From Aphrophora alni (lineage: Eukaryota; Arthropoda; Insecta; Hemiptera; Aphrophoridae): a DNA stretch of 64,000 nt. Each line of letters starts with the position of its first letter. The first letter of the stretch is position 1. Location: the NCBI GenBank assembly GCA_963513935.1, contig OY740767.1, positions 152,526,431 to 152,590,430 of the forward strand, given 5' to 3'. The position numbers and the translations under genes are program-made. Of the stretch, positions 48,961 to 60,910 are shown piece after piece. The notes beneath the pieces were generated by a model that was not told the DNA's origin, did no database searches, and was given only the letters and a program-made list of their open reading frames with translations.

Positions 48961-49143
48961 CCGGAATGGTAATCAGTGATAACATTCTGTTGCAGTAGAC
49001 TTAAACTCACTATTCGAATTTCTATCCTGTGCAGATGGTGTAGAAAATAAATTTTTGCTTACCATCATCATTTGATTGCTAACAAGATTTGTACTAGACT
49101 TGGTTTGACTCACTCTAATTTTATTAGGTTTTTCATCAGCAAT

Positions 49144-49409
49144 CTAACTTTGACAATCTTTTAACCAATGTCCTTTCTTCTGACAATAATTACATAAATC
49201 ATTCTCCCAACCTTTGTTTCTGTAATACTTAGTTTTACTTTTGTTATCAGTCTTCTGAGTAAATTGTCTAGGTTTATAATTTGCTTTAGCTGTTAAGGCT
49301 TCTTGAACAGTTTCAAACTGTCCTTCGTTTTTACGCTTGAGAAAGTTTCTTTTGAACATGTACAGTTGACTCAGAGTCATTTCATCAAATTTCTTGCTTT
49401 CATCTTTGG
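49144..49409 (-). pseudogene. copia gag, C-terminal part with zinc knuckle
   Basis: Minus strand. From the TTAA leftward it reads TKDESKKFDEMTLSQLYMFK and then EALTAKANYK, ending in CNYCQKKGHWLKDC, a perfect CX2CX4HX4C nucleocapsid knuckle, and then a stop. The open frame reaching 49,527 runs on into piggyBac sequence; that extension is artificial. Confidence 0.88.
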
Positions 49410-49413
49410 TTAA

Positions 49414-51233
49414 CACGTATACCGAAACATCGGTCAATTTGACCGTTTGGGAATTTTGCGATCTAATAGAGTCTAAACTGCAAGCCCTTGACGGCTGCCC
49501 CTCCCCATACCTTCTTCTCGAGTCCACATATAGCTTATTAGCTCATCACTGTCTAGTTTGCTTATCAGCATCGCCCTGACCAGCTCTGTGTTCAAAATCG
49601 GTTGGTCAGTTTTACCGTGTGTTTCGGTTACCAGCTTGTGGCTGTCGGTCAACCATACCGTATGTTTCAGTTTACGGCCTATAGTGCTCTGTGTTGTAGA
49701 TTACTGTTTTAGTCATAAACTTGAATTTTTATAGTTATAAAATGGCTAATCCTAGTTCTAGTCAAGGTATGAGGCCTAGTGATCCGGATTTTTGTGATCA
49801 AATACCTAGGTTGATGGCTGATAGGGACAGTGATGATGATAGTGAATTTACTGAAGTTGACGATTCGGATGCTGATCCTGACTTTGTAATATCTGACCAT
49901 GAATACCAAGTTATTACAGAAACCAGTTCATCAGAAGATGTAGATCGTACCAACCTTCTCAATCAAATGAATGATGTAGAAAATATAATAAATACTTTCG
50001 CTGAAGGCATTGATCTTCCTGAATATTCTTGGAGGAGATGAAAAATAATGAAACCAGACCTCCAAACTCATGGAAAAGCAACCCACCTCCTAGAAATGTA
50101 AAAACTCCAGCAAGAAATTTAGTTATAACTAGACTATCAGCAATTAGAGCACCAGCGAGAGCCTTAGGCAACAGCCCTGATAAGCGTGAAGTTTGGGAGT
50201 TATTCTTTGATCAGGATATAATTTCAAGAATAGTTACATACACTAACCAAAAGTTGGCCATGGTTGGGATGAATCTCATTACACAAACAAAAGCAATTAC
50301 CGTTACACCAATGTAGAAGAAGTGCATGTCCTGATTGGCTTGTTGTTACTTTCGTCAATTCTAAAGTCAAATGATGTGATGAACAAAAATGGTATCCATT
50401 TTCACAAAAGATGAATACAGCCACCCTATATTTCGTTCAACAATGTCTGTAAAGCACTCTGAATTCCTGTTTGCAACTTTACGGTTCGATGACACACAGA
50501 CCCATGCTCAGAGAAAGCAGAATGATAAAGCTGCTGCTATTTCTGAAATGTTTACAGAATTATTTCCAACAGTCAGGAAGCTTATAGCGCATCTGAGTTT
50601 GTCACGGTTGATGAGATGCTTGTTCCTTTTAGAGGGTGTTGTGCATTTCGAATGTACATGCCAAAGAAGCCAAAACAAATATGGAATTAAAGTGATGTGT
50701 CTTACAGACTCAAAAACATCTTACCTTGTAAATGCATACATTTACACTGGTAAAAATAGTGATGGTGTGGGATTGTCTGAGAAGGAAAAATAGATGCTAG
50801 TCCCTGTACAGTCTCTTACAAGATTGTGTTAAGTGATTGAATGTAGTAACCATAATGTAACTGCAGACAATTGGTTTACTTCATTGGTAAACTTGTACAA
50901 CAACATATAATGTATGTACTTATGTGTGTCTACTACAGTATATTTTCTACATTTCAAATATCTTCTTTTAGTCCTAGGGTATAGATGTTTTCATATAAAA
51001 AAAATTGCATTTTCCATTTTTTCAATAGTAGTATAGTTTGTTTTTTGTGTCAAATAAAAATTTATTTGTCTTTCAAAATGGGTAAACTTTATTATATTAC
51101 CCCTATATGCTTAACTAAACGATGTTAGAGCTTAAACAAAGAGAAAACAATAAAACCAGAAGAATAAACCAAAACGGTCGAAATGACCTTATGTTTCGGT
51201 TAGTGTTCAAAAAATCATGTTTCGGTATACGTG
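49414..51233 (+). mobile_element. piggyBac element, 1.82 kb, inserted in copia gag
   Basis: It is flanked by TTAA at 49410-49413 and 51234-51237. The terminal inverted repeats CACGTATACCGAAACAT are perfect over 17 bases. It is shorter than a full piggyBac (about 2.4 kb), with the transposase C-terminus lost. Joining the copia sequence across one TTAA restores the gag frame. Confidence 0.92.
49742..50910 (+). pseudogene. piggyBac transposase pseudogene
   Basis: It starts at an ATG with an acidic N-terminus (RDSDDDSEFTEVDDSDADPD). After a stop and frameshifts come HPIFRSTMSVKHSEFLFATL and then, in another frame, [12 protein letters not shown] with the first catalytic aspartate. Next are [18 protein letters not shown], and VTADNWFTSL with the second aspartate. 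The region of the third aspartate and the cysteine-rich C-terminus is absent. At least three frame breaks. It belongs to the DDE_Tnp_1_7 family. Confidence 0.9.
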
Positions 51234-51237
51234 TTAA

Positions 51238-51789
51238 AATCATCCAACTAGATTGAAAATTCTGGAACTACTTTGGTAAGATGTGTAAAGTTTTGCAAAC
51301 TAGCAATAGATCTCACACTGACTTTAACCCATTGTTCAGTTCATTCCATAAGTTTTTTTAGTTTTGCTACATGGGATGAAACATCTTGTCCTTGATACCA
51401 ACTAAAACTAAAAAAATCGGAAGACCTTGAACAATTGATCTTTTGCTGTGGCTTCAAAGTTTACTTTTAAGCATGCCCCATCCCTCACTGGCAGTTTCTT
51501 GGTCCTTTATCTTCTGGTATACTTCATTTGTGCCTGAGCTTATAATAATTGATTTAGCATAGCTGTTTGACTTATAGTACAATGCTAAAAAAATCTCTTT
51601 GTGCATCTTGTTTTTTGGATCAGGTTTCACTAGCTTGTTATCAATGACATCTAGAGCTCCTTCTTGATAATCTAACAAATCTCTCAATTTTCTTTTCCAT
51701 GTAAGCCAATCTGATACATTTCCTAAAAGTTTAATGTATTTTGAAAAATCAATTGTTTTTGATAACTTTGTTAGGCTACTATAAATCAT
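51238..51789 (-). pseudogene. copia gag, N-terminal part
   Basis: Minus strand from ATG at 51,789: SKYIKLLGNVSDWLTWKRKL is the copia gag start (LxGxNxxxWxxxM). A frameshift occurs near 51,454, followed by WYQGQDVSSHVAKLKKLME. The piggyBac cuts the frame at the TTAA. Confidence 0.85.
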
Positions 51790-51843
51790 TGAAAAGAAAA
51801 ATAATTAATCTCTAAACAATTATCCTAAAATAAATAGCATTAT

Positions 51844-51855
51844 CTGGGCCCATAA
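51844..51855 (-). promoter_or_regulatory. copia primer-binding site, initiator tRNA-Met internal type
   Basis: The minus strand reads TTATGGGCCCAG, complementary to CTGGGCCCATAA around the anticodon of initiator tRNA-Met. Drosophila copia is known to be primed by a cleaved half of that tRNA. The site lies five bases inside the LTR border. Confidence 0.75.
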
Positions 51856-51860
51856 TTTAT

Positions 51861-52162
51861 TGTAACTAATTAATGATCTTTTAAACACATTATAAGTAAA
51901 AAGGAAAAACAATTTGTTTGTAATAAATATAACTAAACTTTAATTACAAGACTTCCAAATATTTTATAATTCAAACAACTTAACTTGAAGAGTTCAAATT
52001 AAAACATTGCTTAAACAATGTATATAAAGAATAAATCGTGTGTTAATAACAATATAACATATAACTATATTAAACAAACATAGAACAGTATTATAACAGC
52101 TTAGCGGCGTAAATGTGTGCGGCCAGCAGTGCTGGCCACCTGATCTGTGAGCTCAACTTACA
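51861..52162 (-). repeat. copia long terminal repeat (5' LTR)
   Basis: 302 bp with ends TGTAACTAA and AACTTACA (TGTAAGTT...TTAGTTACA on the minus strand). It contains a GGCCAGC-AGT-GCTGGCC hairpin near its start in the element's orientation. The outer border rests on the TG...CA rule, as no second LTR is available. Confidence 0.65.
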
Positions 52163-54901
52163 GTAATGGTTACCGAGCTCATAGTGTCATAGGTCTAAGA
52201 TCACAGATTCAAACCTCGTACATAATTTAATTTGTTTATAGACTATCGAGTTCTAATGGTGTAACTTTTACGTTGTAACCGTTGTATTAATAATTAGGAA
52301 AATATTATTTAAACAGGGTATGTTTAAAAATTGAAAAATTATTAAAATATCATAGGCCTAGATGGTAGGCTATAGTATAAATGTTTTAAAAACATAAATT
52401 ATCGTACAATTTATATATGATTAGCTTTTGTTTAACTAAACTAATTTTAAATAGTCTTAACTGTTGTCAGAAAGTACTTTTATCCTTTATCTTCATGAGT
52501 TCCAAAAATTTAATTTATAACATTTAAACTAAACCGGGAATATTTGCTCATTCCCGTTTATTGCTCATTGAAAGAAACAAATTACATTTTTTGTAAATAA
52601 AATTAGGCTACTCGATTTTGTGTACCACAGGTACATAACCTTTCTGAACAACTAACTGAAGATGGTAGAGTATTGTTTTTTACTCATTCTATATTATGGT
52701 CTTGAATGTTTTATTTTAGGATGTAAAAAGATGTATGTGTAATTGTTTACATAAAGGTAACTGCTAATTTTGGGAATTTTTTTTTATTGTCACTACATAG
52801 AACCTTACTTTTTAATATTATTAACCTTCTTATTATTTAACCTTACTTCTTAAGAATAAATAATGTTTTCATTGCGGAGTAGAAGCATAGGCATTACACA
52901 ATGACTATGCTAGATTGTTGTTTATATGCCATGACAGGTTTGACCAAGTGACTATATTTATATAAAACCACCTGGCTAGTAATTTGCTGGTAATTCTTTA
53001 CAAAGAAAGTTACAGCTTTTTTTGCAATTTTTTTAGCATGTTCCACTTACCTTATTTCTTAATAATATAAACTTACGAAAGGTTTGGCCAGGTGGTTTTA
53101 TATGTGTAAGGTTTGGCCAGGTGTTTATAGATTGGCTACTAGGCCAAATCCGTCGAGATATATAATTATATCGCAAATTATTAATTTCAGTAAACGTACA
53201 AAAGCACCTGGACATACCTCTTAAAGTTTTAACCTATAATATGTCAGATTTGGTAGTTTTGATTGTGATTTTTCACTGAATAATAATGACCTGCGCAAGG
53301 AAAATATGATTTATTCTTAAGAAGTAAGATAGGCTATGTAGTATGCAAAAAAAAAAACTGAAAATTATAAGTTCCCTTTAATTAAACATTTACCGAATTA
53401 TCTAATTTGGTTACTACATAACTTATTTTGAATATGTAAAATAATATTTTAAACCATAATTCACTTTTTCACTGAAAATTTTTAAAGTACCTACCAAGTT
53501 CAAATAAAAACAGGTTTTAATTGTTTACTGTGACTGCAACCTTGCCTTTTAAACGATTTAAAAAAAAATCATGATCTACACACCTTATTTATTAATAGTA
53601 AAATAATTTTTCATTTCGGAGCTAACTTCTTTACAGAAAAAAAAAAAATTTCAACTTTTCTAGGTTATGGTCCAATAAATAAATTACGTGTTAAAATAGG
53701 TTTGTACACGAATTTATACCTTACAAGGTCAAATACCTGACCTATGCCTAAATTAAAAAAAAAAGAATGAAAAAGTAAGTTCGTTCCCAAGGGATCACCC
53801 ATCTAAATACTAACTATGCTCAATGTTGCTTGATTTTGGTGATCTGTAAATGTATTGAATTCTGTAGTTTTGAAATCGTAATTTTTCGGTGAAAAAGCAG
53901 CTCCACATTGAAAACTTATTTTATAAATAATAATTAAGGTATGTAGAACATAATTAAAAAAAAAAAAAAAATCGTCAAAATAACTGGTTGCAGTCCCAGT
54001 AAACAATTACCAAACAGGTTTATGTAAAGTCTGTAATTATAATTATATAGTAGCTGGTACAGGTAATTTTGGTTAATTTTTTTAAATCCCTTTAATAATT
54101 TATTTTTAAGGTGTTAGGTATGTAGTAAAGGATTTTTTTTTTTAAACTTAACCAAAATTCGCTTAGCTTTACCAGCTACTCTAATTACATAATTATACAA
54201 TCTACCTTGCCCTGAAATTTAATTAAGAAAATCAATGAAATTGTTTACTACCTACCATATTTTGAAAAAATGAGATCATATTAGGTGTCACTAGACACTT
54301 TTAAAGGAGCAAAATACATTAGTTTAGTAGAAAATAAGAAATATAAATTTATAAAATCCAGATTTGGTTAGTTATTACAAATGCAAATCCAGCTGTGGTG
54401 ATGAATGCCTAAGTTAGTAGTTATTCAAGTTAGTGAATGTTCATGGCTCAATGTTTACTATTAAAACATATATTTGTCATTGTAAAAAGTATTTGTTTTA
54501 TTAGGTCTGGTGGTAATTATCAGTTGTACCTCGGTCTCGGATTTTTCTATAAAAAAATATGAAATTGTAAAGTATTTACCTTGTATTCAAACAATCAGGT
54601 CATATTTTTTGTTGGAAGACACTTTTCAAGCTCAAAATGCATTAGTTTTTAGGCTAGTTTTGAATGCTAATTAATAAGATTAGTTTTTTTAATCTTTGGT
54701 TTTGTGTATGAGTAATTTAGTGCATTGTTTATTATTTTGTTTACTCGTTAGTGATTTTATTTTTGCCATTAAAAACAAGTAGGCTCTACTAAAAAGTTTT
54801 TAGCAGTGGGAAGTTTCATAATTTATGTTCAGTTTTAAATGAAATAGTATATAATTTTCTGTCTTAGATCAATACATAAAGAGTGAAGATAGATATCTAT
54901 A
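52163..54901. other. Intergenic, mostly unassigned
   Basis: AT-rich between the copia LTR and the second gene. Small features: an inverted pair ATATAAAACCACCTGGC near 52,960 and its complement near 53,088, and AGGTTTGGCCAGGTG repeated twice at 53,080-53,125. No gene seen. Confidence 0.6.
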
Positions 54902-55030
54902 ATGCATAAATCCTACGAAGGTTTATTGGAAGACAAATATGTGAAAGATGAATGGAAAGCAGGGGATAATTGGAGAAGAAATTTGGATTCAGACAATGAT
55001 GATTCTCCAAGATACTACAAAAATATAAGG
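54902..55030 (+). CDS. Second gene, exon 1 (start of a matrin-type zinc-finger protein)
   Basis: ATG at 54,902 with an in-frame TAG 12 bases upstream, which fixes the start. 43 codons, donor ataagg|gtaggt, phase 0. It reads MHKSYEGLLEDKYVKDEWKA, then an acidic Asp/Asn stretch and SPRYYKNIR: charged and polar, likely disordered. It joins in frame to the exon at 62,198. The pairing rests on phase and on lack of other candidates. Confidence 0.65.
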
Positions 55031-55466
55031 GTAGGTTTAAGCTTGATAAAAGTGTTACGTTGGTTATCCCTTTTGAGGGGGGGGGGTCACAAAGAAACTA
55101 ATGGATGGTGATCTTATTGTCATTAAAATGTCAGTTCGTTAGGCCTAGGCCTAATTGTCAAATTAAAAAGTAAAATGAACTATGGCTGCTGGCTTAAATA
55201 TATTTCTATATTTAATAAGGGCCTAAATTTGTTTTGCTACTCATCTGTCTCCTTAGCTGATGCGGCCACTGTTGTGCTGTAGAGTTCCTATTTGTTTTCC
55301 CCTCTGTCTAGCTGTTTAACTCAGAATTATTTTGACCGTTTTATTATTTTGCTATTGAAAACAGCAATTTACAGTTATGTCATTTTTTAGATGCATTTAT
55401 CTTTATGAATTGACTTTCATTTTTTATTATACCTCATTTTTTTTAGTTTTTGAAAATGTTATTAAC

Positions 55467-55983
55467 CCTTCCTACGCGGCAAACGAGTATAGCCGCAGTG
55501 GTAGACTTTGACCCAAACGCGTATGATGATTAAAGTCGCAAAAAAATATTTTAGCCTATGGTTAGTTAATTAGTTCACCAAAGTTCCGGTAGAATGCAGA
55601 GGCATGTCCACTGTCTATTCAGGAATAGAAAAACATTTTGTTGAAAGTTCTGAGCCTCGAGGCAGTGGAGGGGGACGCTATTTTGTCTGGAATGGCCCGG
55701 CGGTGCACGGATTATATAGCTTCTACAGAGCGTATAACGTCTATAGATACTCACAGTCTCATTAGTCTGATAAGCGACGACCTCCGTGTTTGCATTTGAG
55801 CATTGTTTTGAAGAAATATTGTTTTTTGTTTTTTTAACATTACCTTGTTTTTTTTTTATATATTATTTCACAATATAACTGTTCCAATTTACAAAAATTA
55901 ATTAAAAACTAATTTTTTTTTGCAATTTTTTTAAATATTTTGTTGTATGTAATAAAAAATGTTAAATGTAGCCGAAAACCTCG
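55467..55983. mobile_element. piggyBac-type MITE, truncated copy
   Basis: Preceded by TTAA and starting CCCTTCCTACGCGGCAAACG. It matches the complete copy at 23,097-23,736 closely over about 500 bp, with small substitutions. It breaks off after GCCGAAAACC and lacks the right end. Confidence 0.85.
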
Positions 55984-56484
55984 GCTCGTTGTAAAGTGGT
56001 GGCTAATGTGACACTCCACTCATAAGCAAAAATAAATTTTAAAAATCGCCAAAAGAATATACCACAAAATTTCTTTAAATTTTGAAAGGAGAAAGAGAAA
56101 ATACGAACGTGAGGTCAATTCATTGCTGCCAAATACCTTCAAAGTCCCCATGCGCCTTAATTAAAATTTTGAAATCAGTTAGCAATCTGTAAACAGGTGA
56201 AGACAATACAGCCTCCTAGCAATTATTACCCTTTTTAATGTTAAAAGTGATTAATTTAAAACGAAATGAGTGTCTATTTAGGCATCTTTCAAATTTTGAC
56301 AATGTATTTATCCCCCTTGAATCTAAAAGCGAAAACCAAAAAAAAATTTGTTGTGCTTGTTTCTACCTTGGGTGCGCATCTGCGGTCTTAAAGAGAGAAG
56401 CGTTCTGTTACTTTTCCTCTGATTGCTTACTCACAATCATAAAAATTCTAAAATTTTATTCATAATCCCACTTCTGACACCAGT
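55984..56484 (-). mobile_element. LTR retrotransposon leader and primer-binding site
   Basis: Minus strand. TGGTGTCAGAAGTGGG (56467-56482) starts two bases inside the LTR border and would pair with a tRNA 3' end CCCACTTCTGACACCA, as I recall a leucine tRNA. To its left, 480 bp of leader show no gag I could recognise before the MITE junction. Confidence 0.6.
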
Positions 56485-57059
56485 TGTGACCGTCTCCACT
56501 TCTTTGACCAGCTGGAAGCTCCGGCTGGCTGGAGACCGCATACACTTTAACCGAATCTTGTCAGGATGGGCCAAGGAGTCGGGTTAGGACGCTAATGAAC
56601 GCACACAACGCAAGTGAAATTAAAAGATTACAGAATTATTATAATTTATTAAAAAGACATAACGGCAAGAATAAGCCTTAATAGTGGCCGAAAAGCATAC
56701 CGTTTAATTTAGCTAGCACATGGCCGAAAATGGACTGACCTCGTCCCGTAGCGGTCTTTCTTCTCGCGGCTCTCGGAACAGACCCCCGCTCGGCTCGCTG
56801 GTTCAAGCCCTCCACTCCTCTTCTCTCTCCCCTTCTACGTAATAATCTTGCACTGCTCAACAAAATCGCAAGTGCCAATTCATATTTTATTATTTAGAAT
56901 TCCTTTACATCCTAATTTATACTTATTATAGTTTTGGTTTGGTGGGCTCCTTGGCTGGGCCACACACACATCAGCTAGAACAAGAAAGACACACTGCAGA
57001 TTTACGTGCAGTTACTCAACGCGTTTTCCACCACTGAGTCATGTATTACCAACATCACA
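56485..57059 (-). repeat. Long terminal repeat, probable Gypsy-type, 575 bp
   Basis: Ends TGTGACC and ATCACA, giving TGTGA...TCACA, next to a primer-binding site on the left. It is clearly richer in GC than its surroundings (56,700-56,850). No partner LTR is in the window. The frame at 56,678-56,878 lies inside it and is not a gene. Confidence 0.6.
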
Positions 57060-57086
57060 GACCAAAATTTTCCTAGTTAATCAATT

Positions 57087-57299
57087 AAAAGTGTGGTCGG
57101 CCAATCGGCCGGTATTCAAAATGACATGCCGGGCCGATCGGCCGATCATTTTTTTGAATGTTTTGTAAAACAATTTCTCAAAAAATCAGTTCTCCATATA
57201 TCCATAAGACCACATATATACAAGTTATGTCATTAAAATTTTTTATTTCAGTTGGCACTGTATGATAAAAGTGGCACAACTGGCTTGGCACCTAACGTG
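57087..57299. repeat. GC-rich hairpin beside a piggyBac-like end
   Basis: GGTCGGCCAATCGGCCGG and GCCGGGCCGATCGGCCGATC form an imperfect inverted repeat. The right side ends CTTGGCACCTAACGTG then TTAA (57300-57303), like a piggyBac terminus. A matching left end is not clear. Confidence 0.35.
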
Positions 57300-58135
57300 T
57301 TAAAATGAGCAAAATCAGAAATACAGTTATAAACTGCATTTTACTTAGTCAGTGCTGGCATCCTGGTATAGACGCTTACGTTAATGGTTATTTTGTTATA
57401 TATTATTGAAATATAACGAATAAAAACCAAAACTTGTTATCAAAAATATTTTAATTTCAAGAACTTATCTCATGTATTTAATTTGAGAAAGTCAGAATAA
57501 TTCTTGCAATTTATTATTGCTAGCTCTGATTTGTGGAAAAAATTTTTTGTTAGTTGTTGGCAAACAGACAATTAGAGGGATTGCAGTGTTTTTTTTTCTT
57601 TTGAAGTGATGAAACAATTTCAAATTTATAAATAAATATTATTATTATTATAAAAATTTTATAAAAGATATGAAAAGACTGAACATTTGTAGATTTAGTA
57701 AATCACCTGTCATGTTATAGTGTTTAAGTCATGTTAGTGTGTAGGCCTATGCATGTTTTCAGGAGCGCCTCCATAAAATTTAAATCCATACTTCTAATTA
57801 ACATAATATGTTAGATCATAAATAAATAACCAATATCTATATATGTATGTTATTTCAGAGAGGAAGGAGACATATTAATGATTATTAAATTTGGGTATTA
57901 CATAAAATCTGTAGTTTGATTGTGATTAAAAAGTACATTTTCCTTAAAATCCACGATCCCGTATTTTAAATATAAAAAGTGTCTGTGCTTCGTCACGGAC
58001 TGGCACCTAACAAAGTTAAAGTCAAAATCTAAAAAGTTAATCCGTAGAAGTGCAAATTGTTACACTCTGTATTATTGCGGACTATGTATTATTTTTTCGT
58101 GCCTACTATGTAAAAATGTTTCATGTTCACTAAAA

Positions 58136-58400
58136 ATTAAACAAAATCGGTAGAGTCAATTTTGATAAATTTCTAATTCTATAACAGTGCCATGGTAAAT
58201 TTTTGATATTTTCCTATTCAAAACTTGGCATTTTTTTTAGAAATGTAGTCTATGACATTTGTGTCCTCAGAGGCTGCACTTGAGTAAAATTTCATCAAAA
58301 TTGTTATTTTTCTAACGGCAGCGCAGCTACTTTCAAATTTAATTAAAATGCGTTTGGGCTGTAGAGCACTTTACAAATGATCGACAATTTCTAGACAGAC
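58136..58400. repeat. Dispersed repeat related to 27,820-28,140
   Basis: Shared order: AAATCGGTAGAG, TTTTTG, TCAGAGGCT/TTAGAGGCT, CATGAGCAAAATTTGA / CTTGAGTAAAATTTCA. Diverged, family unknown. Confidence 0.5.
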
Positions 58401-59173
58401 AGGTCCAAAAATCAGCTGTTTAGACTGAGGTGATCTCAATACATAAATCCACAAAGCAACAACTTCAACCTTTTCATAGGCTAGCTGATCTGGGGAGTGG
58501 GAGGTTTGTTCATTTTAACCTTAGTTACTTTGGATTATTTTAGTTTTAGTTTAGGAGTATCGATCCTCTGTTGATGATAGCGTTGTTATTGAAATGTACA
58601 TCATCAAATTAGGGGAATAAACAAATAATTGTCCATTTGTGTTTGTTGTTAGTTATTTACGTTTTTTCTCAAGTTGCGGTTAAGGGAATTTTCAACTAAA
58701 TTATTGTGAATTTCACCACTGTGCTCACAGAAGATTTATTTCAACTAAATTACTTAACCTATCTCATAACTTTCTCTGTACTACTGTGAGATACTGTTTT
58801 TCTTTGTCCAAGTTAAAAATGAGTTGATAGAGCCATCATAGTACTTATCTAGCCCCACTAGCAGATCCTCTAATTGTAACTGCTCTAAAGTAGCTCTCTT
58901 GGACCTTTTAAAAAATGTTAAATTTTATTGGTAGATTACGGGATATTTTCCAGTAAGGTGAGTTTGTACAAAACAGCCCTAGGTACTCTGAGTAGATCTA
59001 CACTTTTTTCCATGTAGTCTTGGATTAGTTCCCTCTCTTACATCTTTCCTATCAGGTCTCTCTATCAACTCTTGTTCTTTTCCGATCCTGATGCTATTAG
59101 AGTACAGTTGCCGTCACGTATCTGGGCACACGGCAGATTTTACTAGCATGATTGAAAACATTCATCTACGAAG

Positions 59174-59192
59174 CCGACTTTTCGAAAGTCGG
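59174..59192. repeat. Small near-perfect palindrome
   Basis: CCGACTTTTCGAAAGTCGG. It could be an inner end of the nearby transposase element, but no partner was found. Confidence 0.4.
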
Positions 59193-59749
59193 TAAATCTG
59201 CAAATACAAAAGCTTTCATGCTTGTTATTAAAAATTGGTTAGATTCGAAATATAGGCTATATATACACACTATTTAGCATTAAACTCCAAAAACCTTAAC
59301 AAAATTTCACGTTTAAAATATTTAACTTTTTTGTTGTTTGTAATTTAATTTAAACTACATAGTATCTGGAAGTCAGTTAATCCTTAAATATAATATTTTA
59401 ACCTTGATGTATTTTTTACTTTATTTCTAAATGAGTTACAAACTTTTAACGAGGATTTTAATTCAAATCAAATGCATTTATTCCTCATTTTTACATCATA
59501 ATTTTCAGACAAATTTTAAAAGAAAAAAAAACAAGTGGTTGTTCATGTAAATTAGAACAAAACGGTGACTTGCCAAGTACTGATAATACAACTAACATGA
59601 AAAAATTTTCCCATTCTTAAACCATAATCTACATCCAATAGAAAAAATAAAATAACAATTGCAACATAGTTTTCTGAAAAAAATCAGAAATAATAAATGC
59701 ATAAACTAAAATAATTTTGGGTGACAGAACAGAATGTTGCCCATGAATT

Positions 59750-60910
59750 AATGCAGTTCTTCCACGCCACTCATCTCTGGTTCTTCTGAATCAGCACTAG
59801 AGTTGTCAGGTGGCTGCCTAAAGATATTATAAAAGACTCCATGAGGTTGTCAATTAGTGGTTCTGCTGCTGCATATTTCCTACAAACCCTTTAACTTCCG
59901 CCCAGATCAGTTCTATAGTGTGTAAGTCCGGGTGGTAAGGGGAAAGTCTGAGAATATCATGTCACTCTTTTTCATGGCCTAACAGTTTCGTCTAATACAT
60001 AAAGTATGAAATTGTGCTTGTGTAGCTGGACTAATTTGTAAAGTTCAGGGACATGTCTTTCCCGAAAGGAATATTGTGTTTGATAAGCTAGTCTTTCATT
60101 TTTGTTTTTTGCTTTTAGAAGTAGGGGGTTTTTCTAGCTGAGCATTGTGGTATGGAGCGTTATCGATAACCAAAACAGTCGTGGACTCCATGGTTAAGGT
60201 TATCGTGATAGTCCCCACTATTTCTGCTTGCTTTCCAGCACGTGAAAGCATTGGGGACAACCTTTTTCACCTCCTGCATGAATTATTACAAGTATTCACC
60301 TTTTGAAATAGGAACAGCATTCCATTGTTTGAACCATCAGACCACGTTTTGCTACTGACAGATATGGATAGAATATAGGACTCATCTAAGTATATTATTG
60401 GACGGTTCTGTGATCTATAATGTTTCAGTGACCTTAAATAACAAATCCTTTTTTCCTCTTATTTCTGATTTTTCTATTAAAAGTTTTCGGTTGTATTGAA
60501 CTTTTCCTCCAACGAAACCCAAGCTCTTTTAATATTCGTCTTAAACTGCTTTCAGAACCATGGAAGTTGATTTTCTCTTTAAGCATGGTATTTAATGATT
60601 GAACGCTTGGAAGACGTTGTTCATCTATATGAAAATTATGAACTGTTCTCCTTACCATACATTTATCAAAGTCATCTAAGTTTGTAGCCATCTTGCACCG
60701 TTGTTGATTTTTATCAGATGTTTTTAAAATTTTCACTTCATCTTCAGAAACTAACAACCTTTTATATACCTTGTATACACCTTTTAATAACCTGAGCTCA
60801 CTGTTAATTCTGGTTACTACACGTTCTGAAACCTCAGTTGCAGCCGCAGTCCTCATTTGAGCCTTTTGTAAAGGAATTGTCACAGCACCACGTACCGCTT
60901 CTTCTTTCAT
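59750..60910 (-). pseudogene. IS630/Tc1-like DDE transposase pseudogene
   Basis: Minus strand. The open start (158 codons, ATG at 60,910) reads to SLRRILKELGFRWRKSS, the end of the DNA-binding part. After breaks come VIIHAGGEKG, SGDYHD, VLVIDNAPYHNAQ (a catalytic Asp), VPELYKLVQLHK and LRLSPYHPDLHTIELIWAEV (the DLNPIE-type block with a catalytic Glu). Several frameshifts and stops. Terminal repeats were not found. Confidence 0.82.

Larger units (their letters stand above)
48160..52162 (-). mobile_element. Ty1/copia retrotransposon fragment (5' LTR, gag, start of pol)
   Basis: Minus strand. From right to left: LTR (51861-52162), primer site, gag, zinc knuckle, integrase, and a pol piece with KGYLIGYDGDE near 48,200. 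RT, RNase H and the 3' LTR are missing on the left. It is interrupted by a piggyBac (49414-51233) and a hairpin retroposon (48626-48772). Confidence 0.88.

Noticed and set aside
49144..49527. 127-codon frame as one intact protein
   Set aside because: Its N-terminal 39 codons lie in the piggyBac terminus; the real gag frame continues on the far side of the piggyBac.
56678..56878. Arg-rich minus-strand frame
   Set aside because: Inside the GC-rich LTR; composition explains it.
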